NCBI RefSeq assembly: GCF_018459925.1
Contig: NZ_CP075371.1
Span: forward strand, 3,534,001 to 3,598,000
From: Nocardioides aquaticus
GTDB lineage: Bacteria > Actinomycetota > Actinomycetes > Propionibacteriales > Nocardioidaceae
DNA length: 64,000 nt
Direction of reading: 5' to 3'
The position numbers and the translations under genes were made by a program. This document shows positions 36,289 to 47,181 of this stretch, in pieces; position 1 is the stretch's first letter; each line of letters begins with the position of its first letter. Below the pieces are notes generated by a model, which was not told the origin of the DNA, did no database searches, and saw nothing but the letters and a program-made list of their open reading frames with translations.

Positions 36289-36308
36289 GCGCCCGGGGCC
36301 CCGGGCGC
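36289..36308. promoter_or_regulatory. 20-bp perfect palindrome in the ABC/two-component divergent promoter
   Basis: The perfect palindrome GCGCCCGGGGCCCCGGGCGC lies in the 130-bp gap between the divergent ABC exporter and kinase genes, 30 bp before the kinase GTG. Another interrupted dyad, GACC-N8-GGTC at 36268-36283, overlaps the gap. The G+C-only palindrome may be a chance structure. Confidence 0.4.
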
Positions 36309-36337
36309 CGACCGCCCGGAGTCCCTAGCCTGGGTAC

Positions 36338-37507
36338 GTGGCCCCGGACCGACCCGAGCAGCAGCTGCAGCCCCCGCTGACCGCGTGGGGCCAGGCGTGG
36401 CGGCTCGTGCTGTGCGTCGCGATCAGCGCGATGGCCTGGACGCCCTACGCCGAGGCGCAGTGGGACACCCGTCCCGGGTTGTTCTGGCTCGACGGCCTCG
36501 TCGGCGTCGCCGCCCTCGTCGCCGTGCTCTGGCGGCGACGATGGCCGTTGCCGGTCGCGCTGGCGCTCAACGCCGCCACGGTCGTCTCGGGCGCCGCCGC
36601 CGGGCCGGCCACCCTGGCGCTGGTCTCGCTGGCCACCCGGCGGCGGGCGCTGCCGGTCGCCGCGGTCGCGGTCGTCGCCTTCGCCGGCGGGATGGTCTAC
36701 ATCCAGACCACGCCGAGCACCGAGGCGCGCGAGCCGTGGCTGGACGCGACCGTGACCGTGATCGCACTGGTGGCCACCGTCGTCCTCGGCCTCTACCTCG
36801 GGGCGCGGCGCGAGCTGCTGTGGACGCTGCGCCAGCGGGCGGAGAGGGCCGAGGCCGAGCAGGAGCTGCGCGCCACCCGGGCCCGGGAGAACGAACGGGC
36901 CCGGATCGCGCGGGAGATGCACGACGTGCTGGCCCACCGGATCTCGCAGATCTCGATGCACGCCGGCGCCCTGGCCTACCGCTCCGACCTCGGCCCCGAC
37001 CAGCTGCGGGGGCAGGCGGAGGTCATCCAGAGCGCGGCCAACGAGGCGCTGGCCGACCTGCGCGGGGTCCTGGGGGTGCTGCGCGACTCCGAGACCGGGG
37101 TGCCGCTCGAGCGGCCCCAGCCGACCTGGGACGACCTGAGGGACCTGGTCGCCGAGGCGCGCGCCGCGGGGCAGCACGTCGAGGTCGTCGACCGCGTCGA
37201 CGACGCGCACCCGGTGCCCGACCCGGTCGCCCGCACCGTCTACCGGATCGTCCAGGAGGGCCTGACGAACGCCGGCCGCCACGCCCCTGGGGCCCTGCTC
37301 ACCGTCGACCTGGCGGGCTGTCCCGCGGAGGGGATGACGGTCCGGCTCCGCAACCCGCGCGGCTTCGGCCAGCGTGACACCAGCGGTGCCGGGCTCGGCC
37401 TGGTCGGGCTGAGCGAGCGGGCCGTGCTGCGCGGCGGGTGGCTCGAGTCGGGGACGTCGGGGCGCGACTTCGAGCTGCACGCGTGGCTGCCGTGGGCGGC
37501 GGCATGA
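36338..37507 (+). CDS. NarL/DesK-type sensor histidine kinase
   Basis: A 389-residue kinase with four or five N-terminal membrane segments, then a HisKA_3 dimerisation domain. The phospho-His lies in ARIAREMHDVLAHRISQISM (about residue 195). The C-terminal ATPase retains RIVQEGLTNAGRHAPG (N-box), and the G2-like GAGLGLVGLSERA. Start GTG 36338. Its stop overlaps the response regulator start by 4 bp. With the divergent ABC-2 transporter it forms a DesKR/LiaRS-like stress-sensing exporter module. Confidence 0.92.
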   Translation: MAPDRPEQQLQPPLTAWGQAWRLVLCVAISAMAWTPYAEAQWDTRPGLFWLDGLVGVAALVAVLWRRRWPLPVALALNAATVVSGAAAGPATLALVSLATRRRALPVAAVAVVAFAGGMVYIQTTPSTEAREPWLDATVTVIALVATVVLGLYLGARRELLWTLRQRAERAEAEQELRATRARENERARIAREMHDVLAHRISQISMHAGALAYRSDLGPDQLRGQAEVIQSAANEALADLRGVLGVLRDSETGVPLERPQPTWDDLRDLVAEARAAGQHVEVVDRVDDAHPVPDPVARTVYRIVQEGLTNAGRHAPGALLTVDLAGCPAEGMTVRLRNPRGFGQRDTSGAGLGLVGLSERAVLRGGWLESGTSGRDFELHAWLPWAAA

Positions 37508-38184
37508 GCGGCGGCACGGGAGGGGTGGCCCCGCCGACCCGGGTGCTCGTGGTCGACGACGACGCGCTGGTCCGCTCGGCGCTGGTGCTGATGCTCGGCG
37601 GCGAGCCCGACCTCGAGGTCGTCGGCGAGGCGGCCGACGGCAGGCAGGCCGTGGACCGGGCAGCCGCGACCCGCGCGCACGTCGTGCTGATGGACATCCG
37701 GATGCCGGTGATGGGCGGGCTGGAGGCGACCCGCGTCCTGTGCGCCACCCCCGGCGCCCCCCGGGTGATCGTGCTGACGACCTTCGACGCCGACGACTAC
37801 GTGGTGGAGGCGGTCGGCGCCGGCGCCGACGGCTTCCTGCTCAAGGACACCCCGCCGGCCGAGATCGTCGCCGCCGTGCGCGCGGTGGCCGCGGGCGAGC
37901 CGATGCTGTCGCCGTCGGCCACCCGCGCCCTGGTCGCCGCCGCCCGACGGCGACCGGCCGACGACCGCGGCCAGGCGGCCCGGGCACGCCTGGACCGGCT
38001 GACCGAGCGCGAGGCCGAGGTCGCCGACGCGGTGGCCCGTGGGCTGAGCAACTCCGAGGTGGCCGCCGAGCTGTGCCTCTCGGTGGCCACGGTCAAGGCC
38101 CACGTCTCTCGGCTCTTCGACAAGCTCGGTGCCGTCAACCGGGTGCAGATCGCGATCTGCGTCCACGACGCCCGGGCCGGCTGA
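37504..38184 (+). CDS. NarL/LuxR-family response regulator
   Basis: A 226-residue regulator partner of the preceding kinase. The receiver has RVLVVDDDALVRSALVLML and phospho-Asp in VVLMDIRMPVMGGLEA (about residue 65). The C-terminal LuxR-type HTH has LTEREAEVADAVARGLSNSE and TVKAHVSRLFDKLG. ATG 37504 overlaps the kinase stop (ATGA). A 9-bp tandem triplicate spans its own stop codon. Likely target: the divergent ABC exporter. Confidence 0.94.
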   Translation: MSGGTGGVAPPTRVLVVDDDALVRSALVLMLGGEPDLEVVGEAADGRQAVDRAAATRAHVVLMDIRMPVMGGLEATRVLCATPGAPRVIVLTTFDADDYVVEAVGAGADGFLLKDTPPAEIVAAVRAVAAGEPMLSPSATRALVAAARRRPADDRGQAARARLDRLTEREAEVADAVARGLSNSEVAAELCLSVATVKAHVSRLFDKLGAVNRVQIAICVHDARAG

Positions 38185-38209
38185 GGTGGCCGAGGTGGCC
38201 GAGGTGGTT
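38183..38209. repeat. 9-bp tandem triplicate spanning a stop codon
   Basis: Units gaggtggcc, gaggtggcc and gaggtggtt run from inside the stop of the LuxR-type regulator to the end of the convergent MBL-fold gene. It is one of several stop-spanning slippage repeats in the window. Confidence 0.7.
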
Positions 38210-38991
38210 CAGCCGAGCAGGTAGGTCGCGCCGGGGTGCGCCAGCTCGACGGAGCCGTGGTGCACCGCGCGCGCCTCGGCGAGGATCTCCTCGCGGTCGA
38301 ACCACGGCGGCACGTGGGTCAGCACCAGGCGGTCCAGGCCCACCCGGGCGGCGACGTCGCCGCAGTCGGCGCCGGTCAGGTGCACCCCGGGCGGGTTGTC
38401 GTCACCGGTGCGGAACGACGCCTCGGCCAGGAGCAGGTCGACGTCGGCGGCCACCGCGTCCAGGCCGTCGCACGGGGCGGTGTCGCCGGAGTAGCCCAGG
38501 ACGTGCCCGTCGGCGGTGACCCGCAGGCCGTATGCCTCGACGGGGTGCTCGACGCGGATGGGCTCGACCAGGAACGGGCCCAGGGTGAACGCACCGTCGT
38601 AGGGCCGGAAGTCGAACTCCTCGGTCATCCCGGGGTCCTCGGGCAGGTCGTAGGCGCGCGCCATCCGCCCGGCGGTGTCGGAGGGGCCGTAGACCGGTAT
38701 CCGCGGCTGGGGTCCGCGCGGGTGGTACTTGCGCATGACGTAGTAGCCGCAGAGGTCCAGGCAGTGGTCGGCGTGGAGGTGCGAGACCAGGACGGCGTCG
38801 ATGGTGAGCGGGTCGACGTAGCGCGCCAGCGCGCCGAGCGCGCCGTTGCCGAGGTCCACCAGCACCCGCCAGGGCCGGGGTCCTGCGTCCGGGTCGGCGG
38901 GGTCGATGCCGTCCGCCTCCAGCAGGTAGCAGCTCGCCGGGCTGTCGGGCCCGGGGTAGGACCCCGAGCAGCCGATCACCGTCAGCCTCAT
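38209..38991 (-). CDS. MBL-fold metallohydrolase (Rv1339-like)
   Basis: A 260-residue metallo-β-lactamase-fold protein with the metal motif HLHADHCLD near residue 77, a DTAPCDG segment downstream and C-terminal THVPPW. Actinobacterial orthologues sit next to murI and belong to the RNase Z/cyclic-nucleotide phosphodiesterase-like group; the mycobacterial orthologue Rv1339 has been linked to cyclic AMP turnover. The ATG overlaps the murI stop by 4 bp. Confidence 0.87.
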   Translation of the reverse strand: MRLTVIGCSGSYPGPDSPASCYLLEADGIDPADPDAGPRPWRVLVDLGNGALGALARYVDPLTIDAVLVSHLHADHCLDLCGYYVMRKYHPRGPQPRIPVYGPSDTAGRMARAYDLPEDPGMTEEFDFRPYDGAFTLGPFLVEPIRVEHPVEAYGLRVTADGHVLGYSGDTAPCDGLDAVAADVDLLLAEASFRTGDDNPPGVHLTGADCGDVAARVGLDRLVLTHVPPWFDREEILAEARAVHHGSVELAHPGATYLLG

Positions 38992-39850
38992 CCTGGTCTC
39001 CCCCCGACCGGTGTGCGTCCGCCGGCGTACTGCGCCGCCGTGACCATCTCGGGACCCAGGAAGCGCCGCCCGATCGTCTCGAACTGCTCGGGCGAGCCGG
39101 TGGTCCAGAAACGGTACGCGGGGTCGCCCCCGCGCGCATCAGCCCCGTGTCGGCCAGCACCCGGTAGACGTCCTTGGCGCACTCCTCGGCGCTCGAGACC
39201 AGGCTGACCTCCTCGCCCATCACGTAGGAGATGACCGCGGTCAGCAGCGGGTAGTGCGTGCAGCCGAGGACGAGGGTGTCCACGCCCGCGGCGGTCAACG
39301 GGTCGAGGTACTCGTGGGCGGCGGCCAGCAGCTCGTCGCCGCCGGTCACCCCGGCCTCCACGAAGTCCACGAACGACGGGCACGCGCGGGTGTGCAGGTC
39401 GACCTGCGGGGCGGCGGCGAACGCGTCGTCGTAGGCCATCGAGGCCGCCGTGGCCTCGGTGCAGATCACGCCGATCCGGCCGCTGCGGCTGGCCGCGACC
39501 GCGCGGCGGGTGGCGGGGTAGATCACCTCGACCACGGGCACGTCGTAGCGCTCGCGGGCGTCACGCAGCATCGCGGCGCTGGCGGAGTTGCAGGCGATCA
39601 CCAGCGCCTTGACGCCCTGGCCGACGAGGTGGTCCAGGCACTCCAGGGCGTACTCGCGCACCTCGGCGATCGGCTTGGGCCCGTACGGCTGGCGCGCGGT
39701 GTCACCGAGGTAGACCAGCGACTCGTGCGGCAGCTGGTCGATCACGGACCGGGCCACGGTCAGCCCGCCGAAGCCCGAGTCGAAGATGCCGATCGGCGCC
39801 TCGCGCCGCACGGCGAGGTCGGCCTCGGTCGTTCGCGGGCGAGGGGACAC
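38988..39850 (-). CDS. murI: glutamate racemase, frameshifted once near its 3' end
   Basis: MurI isomerises L-glutamate to D-glutamate for peptidoglycan. [24 protein letters not shown] (first catalytic Cys) and [10 protein letters not shown] (second catalytic Cys) are intact. After GLMRAG the frame turns to nonsense at the five-C run 39127-39131; the rest ([20 protein letters not shown] and onward to 38988) is in the next frame. Restoring one base makes a normal protein of about 287 residues starting at GTG 39850. As murI is essential in nearly all bacteria, this break is almost certainly a sequence error. Confidence 0.9.
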
Positions 39851-39954
39851 GGAAGACCACGTTAGGTCCTCCGACCCGCCGCCCGCACGTCCCGGGCCCA
39901 CGGGGCGACGCACATCACGCCACGGCCGCCCCGGAACGGGACTAGCCTCCGCCC

Positions 39955-41015
39955 ATGAAGTCGTCGTCACCGGCACGCCGCGCCCTCCTGCCCGTCGCCG
40001 TGACCGTCGCCGCGCTTGCTGCCTGCACCTCCACCGCGCCGCCCACGGCGGGCGCCGAGGCCGCGGCTCCTCCCCCGGCCGTCGCAGCGGCCGCGGCGGC
40101 CGCGGCCCCGCAGCCGGTCGCGCGCGTGCTGGCGATCTCGATCGACGGCCTCAACCCGGACGCGCTGACGCAGCTGGGCCGCGCCGGAGCCCCGGCGATC
40201 TGGCATCTGGTCGACCAGGGCGTCCACACCTTCGAGGCACGCACCGCGGTCGAGCTGACCGACACGCTGCCGAACCACACGACCATGGTCACCGGCCGCG
40301 CGATCGCGCGCGACCGCAACGGTCACGGCGTGACCTGGAACGACGACCGCACGGACCCTGCGACGGTGCAGGCGGCCGCCGGCGAGGACGTCGGCTCGGT
40401 GTTCACCGAGGTCAGCGACGCGGGCCGCTCCTCGGCGCTCTTCACCACCAAGGAGAAGCTGCGGCTCTTCGACCGGTCGTGGCCCGACGGGGTCGACGAG
40501 GTCACCGTCCTGGGGCAGGACGACGCGCTCGCGACCGCCGCCCGCGACGACCTGGTCGCCCACCACCGGGCGTTCACCTTCGTCCACCTCGGTGGGGCCG
40601 ACGTCTCCGGCCACCTCCACGGGTTCATGTCGCCTGCGTACCTCGACACGGTCAGCCGCCTGGACGGCCTCGTCGGCCGGCTCGAGCGCGCGGTCCGCCG
40701 CCAGCCGCAGCTCGCGGGGACTGCGATCGTGCTCACCGCCGACCACGGCGGGCGGGGCGAGAGCCACCGCGACCCGGCCCAGCGGGTCAACTACCGCGTC
40801 CCGTTCGTCGTGTGGGGCCGCAGGTCGGCACCGGGGACCTCTACGACCTGCAGGGCAGGACGTACGCCGACCCGGGCCGCGCGCAGGTCGGCTACGGCGC
40901 CCGGACTCAGCCCGTGCGCAACGGCGACGTCGCCAACCTGAGCCTGGACCTGCTGGGGCTCGGTCCGGTCCCGGACAGCCGCTTCGACGCGAGGCAGCGG
41001 CTGCGCGTGGGCTGA
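39955..41015 (+). CDS. lipoprotein type I phosphodiesterase/alkaline-phosphatase-family protein, frameshifted once
   Basis: A lipoprotein signal peptide with a LAAC lipobox (about residues 19-22) precedes an Ala/Pro-rich linker and a phosphatase domain related to the 19.5-kb gene: [32 protein letters not shown] and TADHGGRG. Frame one runs past VPFVVWG, then ends in nonsense at 40941. The proper C-terminus (GDLYDLQGR to [16 protein letters not shown], ending 41015) is in the next frame. Restoring one C at 40818-40819 heals it to about 353 residues. Unlike its paralogue it lacks the N-terminal repeats. It sits where mycobacteria keep a rhomboid gene. Confidence 0.82.
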
Positions 41016-41060
41016 GCGGGGTGGGCTGAGCGGGGGTGGGCTAAGCGGGGGTGGGCTGGC
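41008..41060. repeat. tandem repeat (about 15 bp, 3-4 units) after the lipoprotein phosphatase stop
   Basis: Units of GTGGGCTGAGCGGGG and close variants run from the stop of the phosphatase gene to the stop of cysM. The TGA of each unit lies in a repeated GTGGGCTGAG context. Typical of replication slippage. Confidence 0.7.
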
Positions 41061-42350
<1,290 letters not shown>

Positions 42351-42791
42351 TCAGGGGGTGCGGGGCGGGAGCGCGTCGACGACGGCGACCTCTTCCTCGG
42401 TCACCGTGCCGTCCACGATCCTGTACGACCTGAACTCCACAGGGCCGTCGTTATTCCCGTGCTCACGCGTGCTGACCAGCACGTAGTGGGCGTTCGGCTC
42501 CTGCGCGAGACCGATGTCGGTGCGGCTCGGGTAGGCCTCCGTGGCCGTGTGGGAGTGGTAGACCACCACGGGCTCCTCGTCGCGGTCGTCCATCTCGCGG
42601 TAGAGCGTGAGCAGGTCGGTGGAGTCGAACTCGTAGAAGGTCGGGCTGCCCGCGGCGTTGACCATCTCGACCAGCCGCTCGGGCCTGTCGCTGCCCTCGG
42701 GCCCGGCGACCACGCCGCAGGCCTCGTCTGGGTGGTCGCGCCTGGCGTGGGCGATGATGCCGTCGTACGTCGTCCGGTCGATGGTCAGCAC
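42351..42791 (-). CDS. JAMM/MPN+ metalloprotease Mec
   Basis: A 146-residue zinc peptidase that releases cysteine from the CysO-Cys adduct. The JAMM motif is HSHTATEAYPSRTD (H-x-H-x10-D, about residues 79-92), with the upstream Glu in the HPDEACGVVAG segment. It begins the mec-cysO-cysM set, with start ATG 42791. Function is inferred from the mycobacterial orthologue Rv1334 and the identical gene order. Confidence 0.92.
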   Translation of the reverse strand: MLTIDRTTYDGIIAHARRDHPDEACGVVAGPEGSDRPERLVEMVNAAGSPTFYEFDSTDLLTLYREMDDRDEEPVVVYHSHTATEAYPSRTDIGLAQEPNAHYVLVSTREHGNNDGPVEFRSYRIVDGTVTEEEVAVVDALPPRTP

Positions 42792-42834
42792 CCAGGGAGC
42801 CTAGCGAGGCCCGACCACCCCTGCGCCCGCCGGC

Positions 42835-43317
42835 TCAGGCGCGGAACCGGGCGGCGACCTCGTCGGAGAGCCCGACCTCGATCCGCTGACGCATCCGCTC
42901 GCTCAGCGGCGGTGCGGTGGCCAGGGTGAACCAGCCCACGTCGACCGACTCGTCGTCGGCGACGTGCGCCTCACCGCCGAGCCAGGTGCAGGCGAAGGTG
43001 TGGTCGAGGAAGACGTTGCGGTCGCCGTTGGGGTAGGCCACCTGCTCACCCGCGGTGACCTGGGCCAGCCGGTCGACGCGGATCTCGACGCCGGTCTCCT
43101 CCAGCGCCTCCCGCCGCGCCGCGACCCCGGGGTCCTCGCCGGGGTCGACGATGCCGGTGACCGGGGTCCAGGCGTGGTTGTCCGAGCGCTGCACCAGCAG
43201 CACCTCGGTGGTGCCGTCGGCGCCCTCACGGCGGATCACCGCGGTGACGCCCGGCAGCCAGAGCTCGGCGTGGCCGACCTTCTCGCGCAGGGACAGGATG
43301 AAGTCGGGGGTCGGCAC
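42835..43317 (-). CDS. Nudix hydrolase, tandem paralogue 1
   Basis: A 160-residue Nudix protein. The box is GIVDPGEDPGVAARREALEE, continuing TGV. The start is MPTPDFILSLREKVGHAELW. It is closely similar over its whole length to the next gene, which lies 9 bp away, so the pair is a tandem duplication. The substrate is unknown; the TPVTGIVDPG region is typical for ADP-ribose/MutT-type enzymes of actinobacteria. Confidence 0.9.
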   Translation of the reverse strand: MPTPDFILSLREKVGHAELWLPGVTAVIRREGADGTTEVLLVQRSDNHAWTPVTGIVDPGEDPGVAARREALEETGVEIRVDRLAQVTAGEQVAYPNGDRNVFLDHTFACTWLGGEAHVADDESVDVGWFTLATAPPLSERMRQRIEVGLSDEVAARFRA

Positions 43318-43326
43318 GGGGCCAGG

Positions 43327-43806
43327 CTAGGAGACGAAGCGGGTGGCGACCTCGTCCGCCAGGGCTGCCCCGACCCTCTCCCGGAAGCGCGGCGCCATCG
43401 CGGGAAGGCCGTCGACGGGGAACCACACGACCTCGACCGACTCGTCGTCGGCGACGTGCGCCTCGCCGGACACCCAGCTGCAGGCGAAGGTATGGTCGAG
43501 CACGACGACGCGGTCGCCGTTCGGGAAGGTGTGGGGCGCGGCGGCGCCGACCGACGCGAGGCGGTCCACGGTGATCACCACGCCGGCCTCCTCCTCGGTC
43601 TCCCGACGCGCAGCGGCCGCGGGGTCCTCCCCCGGCTCCACGATGCCACCGGTCGGGGTCCACTCCCCGGTGTCGGCCCTGCGGACCAGGAGCACCTCGG
43701 GACCGTCGGTGCCCTCGCGGCGGACGACCGCGGTCGCCCCCGGCAGCCACAGCTCGGCGTGCCCGATCTTCTCGCGCAGGGCCAGGATGAAGCCGGGGGT
43801 CGGCAT
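43327..43806 (-). CDS. Nudix hydrolase, tandem paralogue 2
   Basis: A 159-residue Nudix protein, start MPTPGFILALREKIGHAELW. The Nudix box is GIVEPGEDPAAAARRETEEE, continuing AGV, so catalytic residues are retained. It shares the N-terminal 20 residues and the HVADDESV and FPNGDR blocks nearly identically with its neighbour; the differing box suggests substrate divergence. It is transcribed just upstream of paralogue 1. Confidence 0.9.
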   Translation of the reverse strand: MPTPGFILALREKIGHAELWLPGATAVVRREGTDGPEVLLVRRADTGEWTPTGGIVEPGEDPAAAARRETEEEAGVVITVDRLASVGAAAPHTFPNGDRVVVLDHTFACSWVSGEAHVADDESVEVVWFPVDGLPAMAPRFRERVGAALADEVATRFVS

Positions 43807-43832
43807 GGCAGCACGCTAACCCGGTCGACCGC

Positions 43833-46800
43833 TCAGACCCAGATCGGCGAGGACCAGGCGGCCTCGCCGTCGACCTGGACGACCCGGGCGTAGTAGAAGT
43901 GCTCGGCGCCGTCGTCCTCGGCGTCGTCCCAGACCAGGTCGACGGCCGTCGAGCCGAGCGAGGTGAGGCCGCCGTACGCGTGCTGGAGCCGGGCGTGGCC
44001 GAGCGGGGCGAGCAGGGCGTGGTCGCGACCGGCCGCCAGGGTGTCGGCGAGGTCGCCGAGGCGGACGGTGCCGGCCTCGGCGTCACCGAAGCAGACCTGC
44101 ACCTCGGCGTCGTCGGGGCCGAGGAGGGTCACCTCCACACCGCCGCGCTGGGCGCCGTACGGCTCGCCGAAGCTGTGCGTGGTGGCCTCCCAGGCCAGGC
44201 TGCGGTCGTCGGCGGCGATCACCTCCGGGCTCCAGAAGTCGGTCCGCAGGACCCGGCCGCCGAGCACCTGCAGGCTGCCGTCCCAGCGGGTCGTGGACTC
44301 GGCCTCGCCCCACTCGACGCGCAGCGGCACGCGTCGCCAGCCGGCCGGCAGGTCGAGGGCGGCGTGCAGGTCGGGCACCAGCTCGTGGACGACCTCGCCG
44401 TCGCGGAGCAGGTCGACGCGGGCGAGGTCGGCGTACCCCTCGGCGTGGACCGTGAGCCGGCGGCGGGTGCCGGCCGGCGCCTCCTGGCCCATGAAGACCT
44501 CGCCGTGCTCGCCGGCGCGCAGGTCGACGACGACGCCGCGGGTGGTGGCGGCGAAGGTGCGGCGCGACTGCAGGGCGTCGAAGACGTCGCCGCGGTCGAG
44601 GGTCTCGGCGAAGGCACCGACGTAGGACGCGCCGTGCCCGTGGTCGGAGGAGGCGATCATGCCGACCTTGTGACCGGCCTTCAGCCCGTCGACGACGAAC
44701 GTGCCCTTGCGGGTGCCGTCGGCGTACTGGCGGAACGCGCGGTCGTTCTCGTAGCTGCCGCGGCAGGCCTGGAAGACCTCGACGAGCCGGCCGTACCGCT
44801 CGTCGTGGAAGCCCCAGTCGTGGTGCACCATCGCGGCGCCGGGGTGGTGCGGGATGGTGACGGCGGGGTACGCCGGGTGCTCGGCCAGGGCGTCCCACAG
44901 CCCGCGCGGGGTGGTGGTGCCCTCGGCGAAGGCGGAGAAGATCGGGGCGCCGCGCTCGACGTCGCCGTAGATGACGTTCTGGTGCCCGGTGTCGGCCGAG
45001 GTCCACTCGAACCCGTAGAGCGGGACGAAGCGTCCCGGCACGTGGAACAGGTCCGCGATCTTCTGCAGCGACCACCACTGGTGGTCCGAGGAGTTCTCGG
45101 CGTGGTCGGTGACGGCCCAGAAGTCGTACTCGCAGACGTCCCAGGCGTAGCGGTAGAAGTCCTCGAGGCTGGGCTCGTCGCCGGCGGTGCAGCGGCTGAC
45201 CAGCGAGTGGCGGTGCAGGTCGCCCCAGTACAGCGTCCAGCGGCGGTCGCCGACCTCGGCGACGTAGCGCTCCGGCTCGTCGGTCCCCCGTGCCGCCGCC
45301 CAGCGGCGCGCCTCGCGCCGGTCGTCGGCCAGCACGGTGCGGGCCAGCGGGGAGGTCTCGGCCAGGGCGGTCGCGGTCGGCACCGGCCCGGCCGACGGCA
45401 CGTGGGCCACCGCGACGGTGCCGAGGCCGTGGATGCCGTGCCAGACGACGGACCCGTGGTGCTCGAGCAGGGTCGGGCACTCGCGTCCGCCGAAGCCCTC
45501 GGTCCACTGCAGGGCCCGGGCCAGCCGGGCGTCGGTCTGCACCGCGACGCGGACGCCGCCGGCCTCGGCGGCCACCGCCGCTTCCTCCAGCGTCCCGTCG
45601 CTGCCGCGCAGGGTGGTCGGCGGCTCCCAGCCGTCGGCGCCGAGCGCCTGGACGGCGACCTCCCAGTAGTAGGTCATCAGCGGCAGCCGTCGGTGCACCC
45701 GGTAGGCCACCACCAGCCCGCCGTCGTCGGTCGCGACCAGCTGCGGCATCGCCGAGGGCACGACGTCGAGACGGGGGCCAGCTCGCCGGGGGGCGTGCGT
45801 ACGCCGTCCTCCTCGACGGCGACCACGCGCAGCGACGCGCTGACCTCGGGCAGCAGCTCGGGCGGCACGGCCTCGCCTGCCTCGCCCGCACCGGAGCCGC
45901 CGGCGCCGTCGGGGCCGTCGGGGCCTCCGGTCAGCGCCGAGGCCGGCTGCAGGCGGGTCGGCCCGCTGCCGCCGTGGCCGACGACGGTGATCACGTCGAA
46001 GGCGCACCACAGCTGTCCGTCGGTCGTCGCCGCCAGGCTCGGGTGCAGGGCGTAGTCGCGCCCGGCGGTGACCTCCACCGGGTCGGCGAGCGCGCCGTGG
46101 GCGTCCCGGCGGCGGACGACCACGCGGTAGGTGGCGTCGCGGTACTCCGACCAGGCGTAGGCCGCCGCGCCACCGGGCAGGGCGGCGACGGTCGGGTCCC
46201 AGACGTTGGCCTCGACGCCCTCGGTGACGAGCGTGGCCGGGCCCCACCCGGCGGCGGTGCGTCGACGGGCGTGGACGCCGAACCGTCCCTCCACCCGGCC
46301 CTGCCAGACCAGCTCGAGCGACCCGTCGTCGTGCGCGGCGAGCTCGGCGTTGAAGGCCGGCGCGTCGCCGAGGCTGACCACCTCGGGGGCGGTCCAGGCG
46401 CCGTCGACGTGGGCGCTGGCCAGGACCAGGGCGCCGCCGCCGGGCTCGGTGGGACCGATCGGGCGGGAGCCCCAGACCACCCAGGGCGTGCCGTCGGCGG
46501 TGACCGCGGCGCGGGGGCGGACGACGTCGGCGACGCCGGGGGTCAGCGTGTCGGGCTCCTGGTGCTCCCCCTCCTGGCCCTCCGGCTGCACCGCCGCGTC
46601 GCCCAGGAGGGCGCGGACGACCTCGCCCTCCCCCGGGACCCACTCGATCCAGGCGGTGACGTGGACGGAGCCGTCCCGACCGCCGCGGGCCAGGGCCGGC
46701 CGGGAGGCCTGGGTGGAGCCGGGGACCGGGGCGGCGGTGACGCGGTGGTGCCCGTCGAGCGCCGGGGCGTGCGCGAGGACCCGGTTGGCGGCGGTGACCG

Positions 46801-47101
46801 TGTCGGCCACGCGGCCCTTGCCCTCGTCGACCCACATGTAGCGCAGCGGGTCGGGGTCGAGCAGGTCCAGCACGTCGGTGAGGTCGCGGCCCTGGTCGAC
46901 GGCGGTGGCCAGCCGGTCGTTCAGGCCGAGGACGAGGTCGAGGTCGGCGCGCTGCTGGGGCGTGTAGTCCCCGGTGTGGTGGTCGAGGCCGCCGCACATC
47001 GGGTGCCCGTGCCCGTGGCCGTGCCCGTGGCCGTGCCCGTGGTCCTCGTCCGGACCCGTTCCCAGCACGTTGCCCTGGTGGTCGTGGTCGTGGTCGCGCA
47101 C
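43833..47101 (-). CDS. DUF3604 family protein with N-terminal His-Gly run and β-propeller-like region, frameshifted once
   Basis: A very large protein (about 1090 residues after repair). GTG 47101 with an AGAGGGGG Shine-Dalgarno starts MRDHDHDHQGNVLG, followed by about seven His-Gly dipeptides that could bind metal. Residues 120-650 resemble repeated WVxWGSRxxG-type β-propeller blades. The C-terminal half is DUF3604 with a PHP-like GDLHRHSLVSRC, WAVTDHAEN and HHPGAAMVHHDWG, suggesting a metal-dependent hydrolase. Frame one stops near residue 474 after ELAPVSTSCP; the five-G run 45773-45777 (minus-strand C run) needs one extra base to reach PSAMPQLVATDDGG. No signal peptide is seen. Confidence 0.75.
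47003..47041. repeat. 12-bp tandem repeat encoding the His-Gly run
   Basis: Alternating GTGCCCGTGGCC units run over about 39 bp and encode the (His-Gly)n segment at the N-terminus of the DUF3604 protein on the minus strand. Confidence 0.8.
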
Positions 47102-47181
47102 CGGTCCCCCTCTGTTGCCGGAGGCAGTCTGCCCCCACCCTTAGAGGCTAGGTCGATCACAAGGCCGACCACGACCGTTCC

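Noticed and set aside
36289..36308. Perfect 20-bp GC palindrome as a confirmed operator
   Set aside because: The sequence is all G+C and palindromes of this kind occur by chance at this composition; it is listed only as weak evidence.
34469..37480. A 1003-codon minus-strand open frame reaching across the ABC and kinase genes
   Set aside because: Only its last 271 codons (34469-35284) have normal composition and family matches; the rest is the antisense shadow of the kinase and ATPase genes in a GC-rich genome.
47003..47041. CRISPR-like short repeat array
   Set aside because: The repeat has no spacers and directly encodes a His-Gly run in a gene.
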